From Denitratimonas yunnanensis (SeqCode) (GTDB lineage: Bacteria; Pseudomonadota; Gammaproteobacteria; Xanthomonadales; Xanthomonadaceae), in assembly GCA_026410415.1 (NCBI GenBank), contig JAPMLR010000003.1:124001-188000 (forward strand): a DNA stretch of 64,000 nt, read 5' to 3'. The position numbers were made by a program, and so were the translations under genes. Each line of letters begins with the position of its first letter. The stretch's first letter is position 1. Shown here in pieces: positions 9,041-17,878 of this stretch. The notes beneath the pieces are model-generated. The model was not told where the DNA came from. It saw only the letters and a list, made by a program, of their open reading frames with translations, and did not search any database.

Positions 9041-9733
9041 ATGCGCCTTCTGGTGATCGAGGACAATCGCAACCTGGTCAGCAATCTGTTCGAATTCTTC
9101 GAGCCGCGTGGCCATCAACTGGATGCGGCGCCCGATGGCATCGTCGGCCTGCATCTGGCGACCATGCACTGCTACGACGCCATCGTGCTGGACTGGATGC
9201 TGCCGCGCCTGGACGGTCGTGCGTTGCTGGGCAAGCTGCGCGAGCAAGGCATCGACACGCCCGTCATCATGCTCACCGCGCGCGACGAACTGCCGGACAA
9301 GATTGCCGGCTTCCGCGCCGGGGCAGACGATTACCTGACCAAGCCCTTCGCATTGCCGGAGCTGGAAGTGCGGCTGGAGGCGCTGCTGACACGCGCGATC
9401 GGCCGGCGACAGCGGCGTGTCCTGCAGGTACACGACCTGCGTCTGGATCTGGAAACATTCGAAGCCACCCGGGCCGGTGTCGCGTTGCACCTTTATCCGG
9501 CCTGCCGCAAGCTGCTCGTGGCGCTGATGCGTGCCAGCCCTGCGGCTGTCACCCGGCAGCAACTGGAAGATGTGCTGTGGGAAGGCGACACGCCCGAACG
9601 CGACATGCTGCGTTCGCACATCTACGAACTGAGACGCAGCGTCGATGGCCCCTTTCCGGTCAAGCTGATCCGTACCCTGCCGCGCGTGGGTTATCGTCTG
9701 GCTGCGCCTGATGGTGAGGCAGCGGCAGCATGA
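9041..9733 (+). CDS. OmpR/PhoB-family response regulator
   Basis: A 230-residue DNA-binding response regulator. The receiver domain spans residues 1-115, with acidic pocket E7/D8, phospho-acceptor D51 (VLDWMLP) and the LTKPF motif carrying the conserved Lys. A winged-helix domain follows at about 130-222 and ends with RTLPRVGYRLA. The start ATG 9041 has GGGGA ten bases upstream; the frame upstream to 8726 overlaps the divergent gene and is rejected. Its stop overlaps the histidine kinase start by 4 bases (ATGA), so the pair is translationally coupled. Likely targets are its own promoter and the divergent LtaS-like gene, through the phased repeats (inference). Confidence 0.93.
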   Translation: MRLLVIEDNRNLVSNLFEFFEPRGHQLDAAPDGIVGLHLATMHCYDAIVLDWMLPRLDGRALLGKLREQGIDTPVIMLTARDELPDKIAGFRAGADDYLTKPFALPELEVRLEALLTRAIGRRQRRVLQVHDLRLDLETFEATRAGVALHLYPACRKLLVALMRASPAAVTRQQLEDVLWEGDTPERDMLRSHIYELRRSVDGPFPVKLIRTLPRVGYRLAAPDGEAAAA

Positions 9734-11004
9734 CGGTTCGCCGCAGCCTGCGTTCGCGCATCCTTCTGTGGCTGGCCGGCTTCGCGCTGCCGCTGGCCGG
9801 AGCGATCGCGCTGCATGGCTTCCTCGTCAATGAATACGCCGAGCATCTGCTCTGGGATTCGCTGGTGCAGACCGAGTTCGATCGCCATCTGGCGCGCCGG
9901 GCCAGGGATCCCGGCTATCGCTGGATCGACTCGGACAATCTGCACCTGTACGCGGAGGACGAGAACACCTCGCTGCCCGCGCAATTCCGCGACCTGCCCG
10001 ACGGCATCCATGACGAGTTGGAGATGGATGACGGAAGCGAGGTGCTGGTGTTGATGCGTCATGTGGACGACGTCCGGTACGCATTGGCGCTGGACATCAC
10101 CGAGATGGAAAAGGAGGAACACCGGCTCGCCTGGTTCATCCTCGGCTCCGCCATCGCACTGGTTGCGCTGACCGGTGTGCTGATGGCTCTCGGCCTTGGA
10201 CGTGCATTGCGCCCGCTGGCCGACATGGCCCGGTCGATCGCTGCATTGTCGCCGGACCGCAGCGGCCAGCGTGTCATCCTCGACGAACGCGCCAGCTCCG
10301 AGCAGGAAGTGATCGCCAACGCGCTCAACGACTATCTGCAGCGCAATGAGCGTTTCGTCGAACGCGAGCGCACCTTCATCCACACCGCCAGCCACGAATT
10401 GCGTACGCCGGTGGCAGTGATCGACGGCGCGGCCGAGATCGGCCTGCAGCCGATGCAGCACCCGGATGCAGTGCGCCACCAGTTGCTTCGCATCCAGCGC
10501 ACCGCGCGCGACATGGAGCAATTGATCGGGCTGTTGCTGACGCTCGCGAAAGATCCTTCACGCCTGGCCCAGGCGAGCGTCCCACTGGAGCTGCACACGC
10601 TGCTGCCGCAGATCGTGGACGATCACCTTCATCTCGCCGAGGGCAGGGCGCTGCAGCTCGACCTGTCGATTCCGACGCCGTGTCGCATTGTCGCTCCACC
10701 GGGCGTCGTGCGTGCCGCCATAGGCAATCTGTTGCGCAATGCCATCGAACACAGTGACAGCGGCACCATCCGCATCGCATTGAGCGGCGACGCGACCGTC
10801 ACCATCCGTGATCCCGGCCATGGCATGAGCCCTGAGCAGATCAGCGCCATCTACAGCCGTATCGCGCGTGGTCGTGCGCTGCAGGGCGACGGTATCGGTC
10901 TGAACCTCATCGCACGGTTGTGCGAGCAGCTTGGCTGGCGGCTGGATATCCAGTCCGATCCCGAGCGCGGTACCACGGCCACGCTTGGTTTTGCGGCAAC
11001 CTGA
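9730..11004 (+). CDS. Sensor histidine kinase
   Basis: A 424-residue inner-membrane sensor. Helix 1 is at about 11-32 and helix 2 at about 135-156. They enclose a periplasmic domain of roughly 100 residues rich in Asp and Glu (for example YAEDENT and ELEMDDGSE), which could bind cations or a cationic ligand (inference). A HAMP-like linker leads to the H-box SHELRTP with phospho-acceptor His222. The N-box NLLRNAIEHS, a G1-type DPGHGMS and a G2-type GDGIGLN complete the ATPase domain. It is the partner of the overlapping response regulator. The acidic sensor domain and the envelope-transferase neighbour suggest an envelope or cation stress sensor. Confidence 0.92.
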   Translation: MTVRRSLRSRILLWLAGFALPLAGAIALHGFLVNEYAEHLLWDSLVQTEFDRHLARRARDPGYRWIDSDNLHLYAEDENTSLPAQFRDLPDGIHDELEMDDGSEVLVLMRHVDDVRYALALDITEMEKEEHRLAWFILGSAIALVALTGVLMALGLGRALRPLADMARSIAALSPDRSGQRVILDERASSEQEVIANALNDYLQRNERFVERERTFIHTASHELRTPVAVIDGAAEIGLQPMQHPDAVRHQLLRIQRTARDMEQLIGLLLTLAKDPSRLAQASVPLELHTLLPQIVDDHLHLAEGRALQLDLSIPTPCRIVAPPGVVRAAIGNLLRNAIEHSDSGTIRIALSGDATVTIRDPGHGMSPEQISAIYSRIARGRALQGDGIGLNLIARLCEQLGWRLDIQSDPERGTTATLGFAAT

Positions 11005-11008
11005 AAAG

Positions 11009-11038
11009 CAACGGGCGCCACAAGGCGCCAGTTGTTTT
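11009..11038. terminator. Bidirectional terminator after the histidine kinase gene
   Basis: The stem is CAAC-G-GGCGCC with loop ACAA and GGCGCC-A-GTTG, one mismatch, followed by TTTT on the plus strand. On the minus strand the same stem is followed by CTTTT, so it can also stop transcription of the remnant gene to its right. Confidence 0.7.
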
Positions 11039-11041
11039 CCC

Positions 11042-11241
11042 TCAATGCGTCGCGCGGTCTGCGAGTGGATCAATGCCTCCGCCCACATCCCGGTCTCGCG
11101 CTTCGAGCCTTCCAGCGTCAGCTCGAACACCGAGGTGAAGACCATCGCCGGCAGAAAGCCGATCGCCAGCAGCACGAACTCGATGCCGATCGTGGTCCAG
11201 TTCTGGTCCCTGAGGTGCTTGATCATCCAGCGCAGCTGCAT
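11042..11241 (-). pseudogene. Remnant of a small membrane-protein gene
   Basis: From ATG 11241, which has GGGGGAAG upstream, the frame reads MQLRWMIKHLRDQNWTTIGI and then a hydrophobic stretch to about residue 38. This resembles the N-terminus of a proteobacterial family of small proteins with one membrane helix. The frame has no stop before 10558, deep inside the histidine kinase gene, and passes through a terminator. The alternative minus frame stops at 11042, just before the terminator. I read this as a frameshifted remnant of a gene of about 66 codons. The family resemblance is from memory and weak. Confidence 0.35.
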
Positions 11242-11358
11242 CCGGCTTCCCCCGAACGCCGTGGCATCAATCCAGCGATGGCATGAACGCTACCAGCCAG
11301 TAGGCGGTCAGCCCGAACACCGGCGTGCCACGCGCGATCACGCCACGTCGCGGCCGCG
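11242..11358. other. Non-coding gap, possible gene debris
   Basis: Between the remnant gene and the ahcY terminator. One minus frame reads a hydrophobic stretch (VFGLTAYWLVAFMPSL) that ends at a stop, with no start signal. I see nothing else. It may be further debris of genes once downstream of ahcY. Confidence 0.3.
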
Positions 11359-11388
11359 CAAAAGAAACGGGCGCCCGAAGGCGCCCGT
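11359..11388 (-). terminator. Rho-independent terminator of ahcY
   Basis: On the minus strand a 9-bp stem (ACGGGCGCC and its complement) with a TTCG tetraloop is followed by TTTCTTTT. It lies 36 bases after the ahcY stop. Confidence 0.88.
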
Positions 11389-11424
11389 CGATCCCGCATA
11401 CGCGGTGGTTTGTAGCAGCGAGGC

Positions 11425-12873
11425 TCAGTAGCGGTAGTGCTCGGGCTTGTACGGGCCTTCCACCGGTACGCCGAGGTAGTCGGCCTGGTCCTGGGTCAGC
11501 CTGGTCAGCTTGACGCCGATCTTTTCCAGGTGCAGGCGGGCGACTTCTTCGTCCAGCTTCTTGGGCAGGATGTACACCTTCTTGGCGTAGCTGTCCTTGT
11601 TCGCCCACAGGTCGATCTGCGCCAGCGTCTGGTTGGAGAACGAGTTCGACATCACGAAGCTCGGGTGGCCGGTGGCGCAACCGAGGTTCACCAGGCGGCC
11701 TTCGGCGAGCAGGAACATCGCGTTGCCGTTCGGCATGATGTACTTGTCGACCTGCGGCTTGATGTTGACGATCTCCACGCCCTTGAGCGCCTTCAGGGCA
11801 TCCACCTGGATCTCGTTGTCGAAGTGGCCGATGTTGCAGACGATGGCCTGGTCCTTCATCGCGGTCATGTGCTCGACGCGGATGATGTCCTTGTTGCCGG
11901 TGGTGGTGACGTAGATGTCGGCCTCGCCGAGGGTGTCCTCGACGGTCTTCACCTCGTAGCCTTCCATCGCCGCCTGCAGGGCGCAGATCGGGTCGATCTC
12001 GGTGACGATGACGCGGGCGCCATAGGCGCGCAGCGAGTCCGCGCAACCCTTGCCGACATCGCCATAACCGCAGACGACGGCGACCTTGCCTGCCAGCATC
12101 ACGTCGAGCGCGCGCTTGAGGCCGTCGGCCAGCGACTCGCGGCAGCCGTACAGGTTGTCGAACTTGGACTTGGTGACCGAGTCGTTGACGTTGATCGCCG
12201 GGATCAGCAGCTTGCCATCCTGGGCCAGCTGGTACAGGCGATGCACGCCGGTGGTGGTCTCTTCGGAGACGCCCTTCCAGTCGGCGACGACGCGCGTCCA
12301 GTAGCCCGGACGTTCCTGGGCGACACGCTTGAGGAGGTTCTTGATGACCTGCTCTTCGTGGCTGCCCGACGGCGAGTTGACCCAGCTGTCGTCGCCCTGC
12401 TCCAGCTCGTAGCCCTTGTGGATCAGCAGCGTGACGTCGCCGCCATCGTCGACGACCAGTTCCGGGCCGGTCAGCGTGCCGTCCGGCAGCGTGAAGGTCA
12501 GCGCGTCCAGCGTGCAGTCCCAGTATTCCTCCAGCGTCTCGCCCTTCCAGGCGAACACCGGCGTACCGGTGGCGGCGATGGCGGCAGCGGCGTGGTCCTG
12601 GGTCGAGAAGATGTTGCAGGACGCCCAGCGCACGTCGGCGCCGATGTCCTTCAGCGTCTCGATCAGCACGGCGGTCTGGATGGTCATGTGGAGCGAGCCG
12701 GTCACGCGCACGCCGTTGAGCGGCTTGCTGGTAGCGTGCTTGCGGCGGATCGACATCAGGCCCGGCATTTCGTGTTCGGCGATGTCGATTTCCTTGCGGC
12801 CCCAGTCGGCCAGGGCGATGTCGGCGACTTTGTAGTCACCTTCCTGGGGGAAGGTTTTCAGTTGTGCATTCAT
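11425..12873 (-). CDS. ahcY: Adenosylhomocysteinase (S-adenosyl-L-homocysteine hydrolase)
   Basis: NAD-dependent enzyme that splits S-adenosylhomocysteine, the product inhibitor of methyltransferases, into adenosine and homocysteine. It has 482 residues. Visible are the [15 protein letters not shown] substrate region, the QDHAAAAI segment, the NAD-binding GYGDVGKG and the C-terminal KPEHYRY ending, whose Lys/Tyr reach into the neighbouring subunit in the tetramer. The start is ATG 12873 with GGAG seven bases upstream; the longer frame to 13017 runs through the riboswitch. The leader carries an SAH riboswitch, so expression should rise when SAH accumulates. A strong terminator follows. Confidence 0.98.
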   Translation of the reverse strand: MNAQLKTFPQEGDYKVADIALADWGRKEIDIAEHEMPGLMSIRRKHATSKPLNGVRVTGSLHMTIQTAVLIETLKDIGADVRWASCNIFSTQDHAAAAIAATGTPVFAWKGETLEEYWDCTLDALTFTLPDGTLTGPELVVDDGGDVTLLIHKGYELEQGDDSWVNSPSGSHEEQVIKNLLKRVAQERPGYWTRVVADWKGVSEETTTGVHRLYQLAQDGKLLIPAINVNDSVTKSKFDNLYGCRESLADGLKRALDVMLAGKVAVVCGYGDVGKGCADSLRAYGARVIVTEIDPICALQAAMEGYEVKTVEDTLGEADIYVTTTGNKDIIRVEHMTAMKDQAIVCNIGHFDNEIQVDALKALKGVEIVNIKPQVDKYIMPNGNAMFLLAEGRLVNLGCATGHPSFVMSNSFSNQTLAQIDLWANKDSYAKKVYILPKKLDEEVARLHLEKIGVKLTRLTQDQADYLGVPVEGPYKPEHYRY

Positions 12874-12931
12874 GGTGTGGCTCCGAATAGGTGAACCGGT
12901 CCGGCAAGCGCGGTGCGATACCGGATGTGTT

Positions 12932-13006
12932 CGTGAGCGCCGTTGGAATGAGTCGACCGCCGAGCCTGATTCCGGTGCATCCGGACTTGCAGCGCCCCTC
13001 GGCGGG
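12932..13006 (-). promoter_or_regulatory. SAH riboswitch
   Basis: On the minus strand the leader holds the conserved core of the S-adenosylhomocysteine riboswitch. P1 is formed by CCGCCGAG (13005-12998) and CTCGGCGG (12964-12957). After the first arm comes GGGCGCTGCAA, then a small TCCGG/CCGGA hairpin, and at the 3' end AACGGCGCTCAC (12944-12933), which makes the pseudoknot. It ends about 60 bases before the ahcY start. It is an ON switch in the known class. A -10-like TAGAAT lies just upstream (about 13015-13020). Confidence 0.93.
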
Positions 13007-13113
13007 AAGGTGGGCAATTCTACCAGTCTGCCCCGACCTTGCCGGAGAGTGAGGGGATTGGGTGCAAGATTGCGTACAGGTAACGGCAGGGATTCCGTCT
13101 CAAGGAGTGCACC

Positions 13114-14409
13114 ATGTTGCTTCCACGTTGCTTTTTACTTGTTTTCATTGGGTTGTTCGGTGCTGTTGGCGCGGCGAAGGCCCAGTGGATTTCCGGTCGC
13201 CTGGTGCCGGGCGTCGGTATGGAGGCCAATGGGGCCTCTGAAGCAGTCGATGTGTCCGCGGATGGCAGGACCGTGGTGTTCTCGACCTCGGCCACCAACT
13301 GGGTGCCGGAGGCCATTGCCAATACCGACAAAGTCATGGCGGTGGATCTGGACACCGGGCTGATGGAGGTGGCGTCGCGAACCACCGGAGGGGGCGTCAT
13401 TCGCGGGGAGGCGCCTGTGGTGTCCCGCGATGGGCGTTACGTGGCGTTTCTCCACCACGGCGGCAACCTCAATGTGGGGGTGCCACATGCCAATTGGCAG
13501 GTGGCACGCAAGGATCGCGTCACGGGACAGTTGCGGCTGGTCAGTGCCAACAGCGGTGGTGAGGCATCCAACGCGCACGTCAATGATGACTGGGTTGCGA
13601 TGTCCGGCGATGGTCGCTACATCGCGTTCGAGGCGACGTCGTCCAATCTGGGCATTCCCTCCAATGGCTGGAATCAGGTGTTCGTCAAGGACATGGATAC
13701 CGGTCAGATCCACCATGCATCGGCCACGATGGCGGGCGCACTGGCGCCGGACGGTTGTTCGATCAGGGCCAATGCGATGTCGGACAACGGGCGCTACGTG
13801 GTGATGATCTGCAATCAGCCGCTGATTGCCGGAATGCCCAACGGGCAAGCCTATGTGCGCGACATGACCACGAACGCGCTCCAGTTGATCAGTCGCGCCA
13901 GTGGGATTTCCGGGACGCCGAGTACGGCGTTTGCTTCGCGTGCGGCGATTTCGTCCAATGGTCGGTTCGTTTCGTTCCAGACCCGTTGCTACGGTGGTGT
14001 CGGTGGCGATTGCACGAACAACAGTGGCGTCTACGTGCGGGATCTCCAGAGCCATGTCTCGACCCGCATTCCGCGTCCGGCTGCGTTGGAAGTCGACGCA
14101 TGCAGCGTGTCTGATGTGTCGGATATCGGCACGGTGCTGATGGGATGTGTTCAAAGCGGTCGGACACAGGTGTATCTGCACATTCCGGGAGCTGCGGGTA
14201 CGCCGTTTCTTGTCAGTGAGACGGCTGCTGGCCAGCCGGGCAACGGTGTGTCGGGTGCCACGCTGGCGGTGAACGCCAATGGCCTGTCGATGGTGTTCGA
14301 TTCGTTGGCCAGCGATTTGGCGTCAGGTGATACCAATGGTGTCGGTGACGTGTTCGTGTTCGTCGACGAATCCATCATCTCCGGACTCTTTGCCGACAGC
14401 TTCGAATGA
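13114..14409 (+). CDS. Secreted TolB-like beta-propeller protein with C-terminal FADSFE
   Basis: A 431-residue exported protein. The signal peptide is residues 1 to about 23, with probable cleavage after AKA. The body repeats a PD40-type motif of the form S-x-D-G-R-Y-V-x-F at least five times ([45 protein letters not shown]), as in the TolB propeller. No enzymatic motif is visible. The protein ends exactly in FADSFE, very like the FSDDFE end of the beta-helix protein at 15933-17708. The start has AAGGAG six bases upstream. It is a single gene, divergent from ahcY. Its role is unknown; binding or cell-surface display is plausible. Confidence 0.85.
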   Translation: MLLPRCFLLVFIGLFGAVGAAKAQWISGRLVPGVGMEANGASEAVDVSADGRTVVFSTSATNWVPEAIANTDKVMAVDLDTGLMEVASRTTGGGVIRGEAPVVSRDGRYVAFLHHGGNLNVGVPHANWQVARKDRVTGQLRLVSANSGGEASNAHVNDDWVAMSGDGRYIAFEATSSNLGIPSNGWNQVFVKDMDTGQIHHASATMAGALAPDGCSIRANAMSDNGRYVVMICNQPLIAGMPNGQAYVRDMTTNALQLISRASGISGTPSTAFASRAAISSNGRFVSFQTRCYGGVGGDCTNNSGVYVRDLQSHVSTRIPRPAALEVDACSVSDVSDIGTVLMGCVQSGRTQVYLHIPGAAGTPFLVSETAAGQPGNGVSGATLAVNANGLSMVFDSLASDLASGDTNGVGDVFVFVDESIISGLFADSFE

Positions 14410-14476
14410 GGTCACGGGCGGCGCGTCCGTGGATCGGCATACACTGGCTGCCTGAGTCGCTGACGAGTCTTCCGGC

Positions 14477-15793
14477 ATGTCGAATCCGCCTTCACGTGCG
14501 CGCCTTCCCGTGTTTCTGCAACAGGCCTTCAACCTGCGTCGCGAGGAAGTCGCGCCGGTACTGATTGCCGCACTGTTCTTCTTCTGCATCCTCACTGCGC
14601 TGATGCTGCTGCGCCCGGCGCGCGATGCGCTCGGCATGGCGCGCGGCATCGAGGCGATCCGCTGGCTGTTCGTCGGCACCGCCGTGGTCACGCTGGCGGT
14701 CAATCCGGTATTCGGCTGGATGGTCAGCCGCTTCCGCCGCCTGCATTTCATTTCCGCCACCTACGCCTTTTTCGCGCTGAGCCTGTGCGGCTTCTGGGCG
14801 TTGCTCATGTTCGTCCCGGGGGCGGTCGGCGAGCGCAGCGGGCAGGTGTTCTACGTGTGGTTCAGTGTCTTCAACCTGTTCGTCACGATGGTGTTCTGGG
14901 CATTGCTGGCCGACCGATTTTCCAGTGATCAGGGCAAGCGCTTCTTCGCGTTGATCGCCGTCGGAGGCACGCTCGGCGCGATCTTCGGGCCGTGGCTGGC
15001 GAAAACCCTGGCCGAACCGTTGGGCACGCCGAACCTTCTGCTGGTGGCGTCGGGTTTTCTCGTGCTGGCCATCGTCTGTGCGTGGCTGCTGGTGTGGATT
15101 CGCCCCGACCGGTGCGGCGCGCATGCCGATGCGCCGGCCGCCAGGGCCGAGGAAGCCGAACGCATCGGCGGCAGCGCGTGGGCTGGACTGCGTGCGGTGT
15201 TCGCGTCGCCGTATCTGCTCGGCATCGCCGGTTACGTGGTGTTGATGACGGTCATGGCGACCTTCATCTATTTCACCCGCCTGCACATGGTTGCCGCCGC
15301 CGAAGCCGATCTGGACGCGCGCACGGCATTGTTCGGCAACATCGACATGTGGACCCAGATTGCGGTGCTTGCGCTGCAAGTGGCACTCACCGGACACATC
15401 ATCCGGCGCTTCGGGCTGGCGGTGGCGCTGGCTGCATTGCCCATCGCGACAGCGATCGGGTTCGTCGGTCTTGCGATCTACGGTTCGTTCACCGTGCTGA
15501 TCCTGCTGGAAGCGGCCAACCGCGCCCTGCAGCGCGGCCTGACGCGCCCGGCGCGCGAGGCGCTGTTCACCGTGGTCGGCAGGGAAGACAAGTACAAGGC
15601 CAAAGCCTTCATCGACACCTTCGTGTATCGCGCCGGCGACGTGATCGGCGCACAGACCGAAGGTGCGCTCGTCCGCCTCGGGCTGGCGCTCGGCGGATTG
15701 GTCAGCGTGGTGGTGCCGCTGGCGCTGGTGTGGGCGGCGCTGGGCATCTGGTTGGGGCGGGCGCAGCAGAAGCGTTCGGGGGCGGCGGACTGA
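14477..15793 (+). CDS. NTP/NDP-exchange-type membrane transporter (MFS-like)
   Basis: A 438-residue polytopic inner-membrane protein with about 12 hydrophobic helices. The N-terminal FNLRREEVAPVLIAALFFFC followed by LRPARDALG, and the central DRFSSDQGKRFFALIAVGG, are typical of the Tlc/NTP-NDP exchange relatives that free-living gammaproteobacteria carry. A charged loop at about 210-230 divides the two halves. Near the C-terminus, REDKYKAKAFIDTFVYRAGD is another conserved block. In obligate intracellular bacteria this fold imports ATP; here the substrate is unknown and nucleotide import should not be assumed. It stands alone between two secreted-protein genes. Confidence 0.8.
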   Translation: MSNPPSRARLPVFLQQAFNLRREEVAPVLIAALFFFCILTALMLLRPARDALGMARGIEAIRWLFVGTAVVTLAVNPVFGWMVSRFRRLHFISATYAFFALSLCGFWALLMFVPGAVGERSGQVFYVWFSVFNLFVTMVFWALLADRFSSDQGKRFFALIAVGGTLGAIFGPWLAKTLAEPLGTPNLLLVASGFLVLAIVCAWLLVWIRPDRCGAHADAPAARAEEAERIGGSAWAGLRAVFASPYLLGIAGYVVLMTVMATFIYFTRLHMVAAAEADLDARTALFGNIDMWTQIAVLALQVALTGHIIRRFGLAVALAALPIATAIGFVGLAIYGSFTVLILLEAANRALQRGLTRPAREALFTVVGREDKYKAKAFIDTFVYRAGDVIGAQTEGALVRLGLALGGLVSVVVPLALVWAALGIWLGRAQQKRSGAAD

Positions 15794-15932
15794 TCACGGC
15801 CTTCCCGTGCGATCCACTGCCAGGGTTTGCCGGCTTCCATCCTGCCGGTGCTGCTTCTGTTCGTGGATCGGTCCGTTGTTCCCGGATGCGCCCTCTCAGG
15901 CGTTGAAGAAGGGTGCGAAAACCGGCAGCGGC

Positions 15933-17708
15933 TCATTCGAAGTCGTCGCTGAAGATTTCCGGGAGCACCGGCTGGGGCGGATTCGCACCTGCCTCCACCG
16001 CACCGATGTCGCAGTTGCCGCCAGTCCCCACGTAACCGCGCTGGTCCACATGGGTGCAACTGGGGATCATGATGATGCGATTGAGCGCCGGGCTGCCCGG
16101 TTGCGGCATCCGGGTGAGAGTGGGGCCGCCGTTGTCGGTCAATGGCCCGAGGCCAAGCGTCGCTGGCGCGACATTCACGCTGTTGAAGGCCGATGAGAGT
16201 CCGCAGGTGTTGCCGGGAGATTCGATGTTTTGCCGGGAGTCGATAAGCGATGCCGGCGCGTTGGTGGTGCAGCCGCCCTGCAGAATGCTGTCGTCCAGTC
16301 GCAGCGAGGTGTCGTTGCTCAGCGAGAACACCCGCAGCGCGTTCGGCGTGTTGTTGGCACGATTGCCGAACAGTGTCGCGTGGCGCAGCAGGCTTTCGTT
16401 GCCGCCGCCATGGGCGAGGTAGAGCGCCCCCCCACTGGAGGCGAGGCTGGTGGTGTTGCCGTCGAGCGTGGAATAGCGAATCTCGATCGGGTCGTACGCG
16501 GCGATCGCGCCGCCTGCGCCGGTCGCGGCGTTGTTTGACAGCGTCGATCGCTCGATTCGGAGCAGGCCGTTGTCGTGATGAATCGCGCCGCCGCGTGCGT
16601 TGCTGGTGTTGCCGGAAAACGTGGTCTGCCGGATGGTAATGGCGCCCGTACTGCACAGCGCACCGCCATCACCGTCGGTCTGGTTGCCAGCGAAATGCGC
16701 CAATGTGATGTTCAGTTCGGGTGCTGCCAGCAGCTCGACAGGGGCGTCGAAGGCAATGGCGCCGCAGCCGCCGTTCGCACGGTTGGCCAGGAAGTCCGAC
16801 CCGCTGACATCCACTTCGACACGCGTGGTTGGAACGACAGGACTCACGCCGACCCAGAGCGCTCCACCGCGCCCGGTGCTGCGGTTGTCCTCGAAACGAT
16901 TGTCCGTCAGTGCGAGTCGGCTCTGGCCGATCGATGCGAGCAACGTGACCGCGGCGCCGTTGCCGTTGCTGAGATTGCCTGCGAATTGGTTGTGGCTCAC
17001 GACCCGGTCGCCCAGTGGCGTGTAGGCCAAGGCAATAGGCAGGCCCATCCGCACCACGGAGGGGAACTCGCCGTACATGCTGTTGTTGCGGAACTCCGAG
17101 CCCGTGATGAGGGTCGGCCCCAACAAATCCGTCACGATCGGGCCATCGTCCACGCTGTTGTTGGCTTCGAACAACGAGTCGATGATGGTCAAGTGACTGA
17201 CGGCAGCAATCGCTCCGGTGGAACCGGTGTTGTTGCGCATCGCGACGCGCTCCAGTCGAAGACGCGTGTTCTCGTTGGCAAAGATGGGTGCCGGCGCGGT
17301 GGACACGGCACCTTCGATGGAAAGGTCGCGCAGCGTTGCGAAAACCAGATCACTGTCGTGGCCGATACCCAGCACGCTGCCCAATACCAGGGTTGGCACG
17401 ATGCGGGTGGCGTCGCGCCCGACGCCGACGATTTCAACGGAATCGGAGATGGGCAGCGGGCCGGATGTTCCTGGTGCCTCCGGTGGCGGGGGTGCGCTCT
17501 GCGAGAGAAAGTATTCGCCAGCGGCGAGCAGGATGCGATCGTTGCCTTCGATTGCATTGGCTGCGATCAGGGCTTCACGCAACGAGCAATCCGTCGGGGC
17601 ACAACCGTTCGGCACGGGATCGTCCGTGCGCGTGACGACGAAATCCGCAGCGTATGCGCAGGGCGACAGCAGCAATGCGGCGAGGATGGATCGGAAACAT
17701 GAGGGCAT
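15933..17708 (-). CDS. Secreted CSLREA-domain right-handed beta-helix protein with C-terminal FSDDFE
   Basis: A 591-residue exported protein. The signal peptide is residues 1 to about 20 (cleavage near YAA). The mature start contains the CSLREALIAAN motif. Parallel beta-helix coils follow, visible as repeated N-x-A/S-x-G-x-G-G-A units (NRSTGRGGALWV, NQTDGDGGALCS, NTSNARGGAIHH, NAATGAGGAIAA), as in polymorphic outer-membrane-like proteins. The segment LTDNGGPTLT and a GNCDIGAVE end are typical of the choice-of-anchor Q group. It ends in FSDDFE. The start ATG 17708 has GAGGAA upstream; the longer frame crosses a terminator and metK. It is probably a surface or extracellular structural protein; I see no enzyme motif. 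Confidence 0.85.
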   Translation of the reverse strand: MPSCFRSILAALLLSPCAYAADFVVTRTDDPVPNGCAPTDCSLREALIAANAIEGNDRILLAAGEYFLSQSAPPPPEAPGTSGPLPISDSVEIVGVGRDATRIVPTLVLGSVLGIGHDSDLVFATLRDLSIEGAVSTAPAPIFANENTRLRLERVAMRNNTGSTGAIAAVSHLTIIDSLFEANNSVDDGPIVTDLLGPTLITGSEFRNNSMYGEFPSVVRMGLPIALAYTPLGDRVVSHNQFAGNLSNGNGAAVTLLASIGQSRLALTDNRFEDNRSTGRGGALWVGVSPVVPTTRVEVDVSGSDFLANRANGGCGAIAFDAPVELLAAPELNITLAHFAGNQTDGDGGALCSTGAITIRQTTFSGNTSNARGGAIHHDNGLLRIERSTLSNNAATGAGGAIAAYDPIEIRYSTLDGNTTSLASSGGALYLAHGGGNESLLRHATLFGNRANNTPNALRVFSLSNDTSLRLDDSILQGGCTTNAPASLIDSRQNIESPGNTCGLSSAFNSVNVAPATLGLGPLTDNGGPTLTRMPQPGSPALNRIIMIPSCTHVDQRGYVGTGGNCDIGAVEAGANPPQPVLPEIFSDDFE

Positions 17709-17821
17709 GGCGGGTTCCTCGTGGCTTGCTCTCTCCCACGAGAAATGGTGAAACGAGGGGACAGGCATCGTCCGCCCGCACGTGCCGGAGGGGGGCTTTT
17801 GCCGGGTTTGCCGTGGACCCG

Positions 17822-17852
17822 AAAAGAAACGGGCCGCAATGCGGCCCGTTTC
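17822..17852 (-). terminator. Rho-independent terminator of metK
   Basis: On the minus strand a stem of about 11 bp (AAACGGGCCGC with its complement GCGGCCCGTTT) is followed by CTTTTC. It lies some 27 bases after the metK stop. Confidence 0.88.
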
Positions 17853-17878
17853 CTGCAACACATGCAACATCCGGCGAC

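Noticed and set aside
11437..12894. A 485-codon open frame on the plus strand opposite ahcY
   Set aside because: It is a shadow of the GC-rich ahcY gene: composition is His/Asp/Val-rich with no domain, and ahcY with its riboswitch and terminator explains the region fully.
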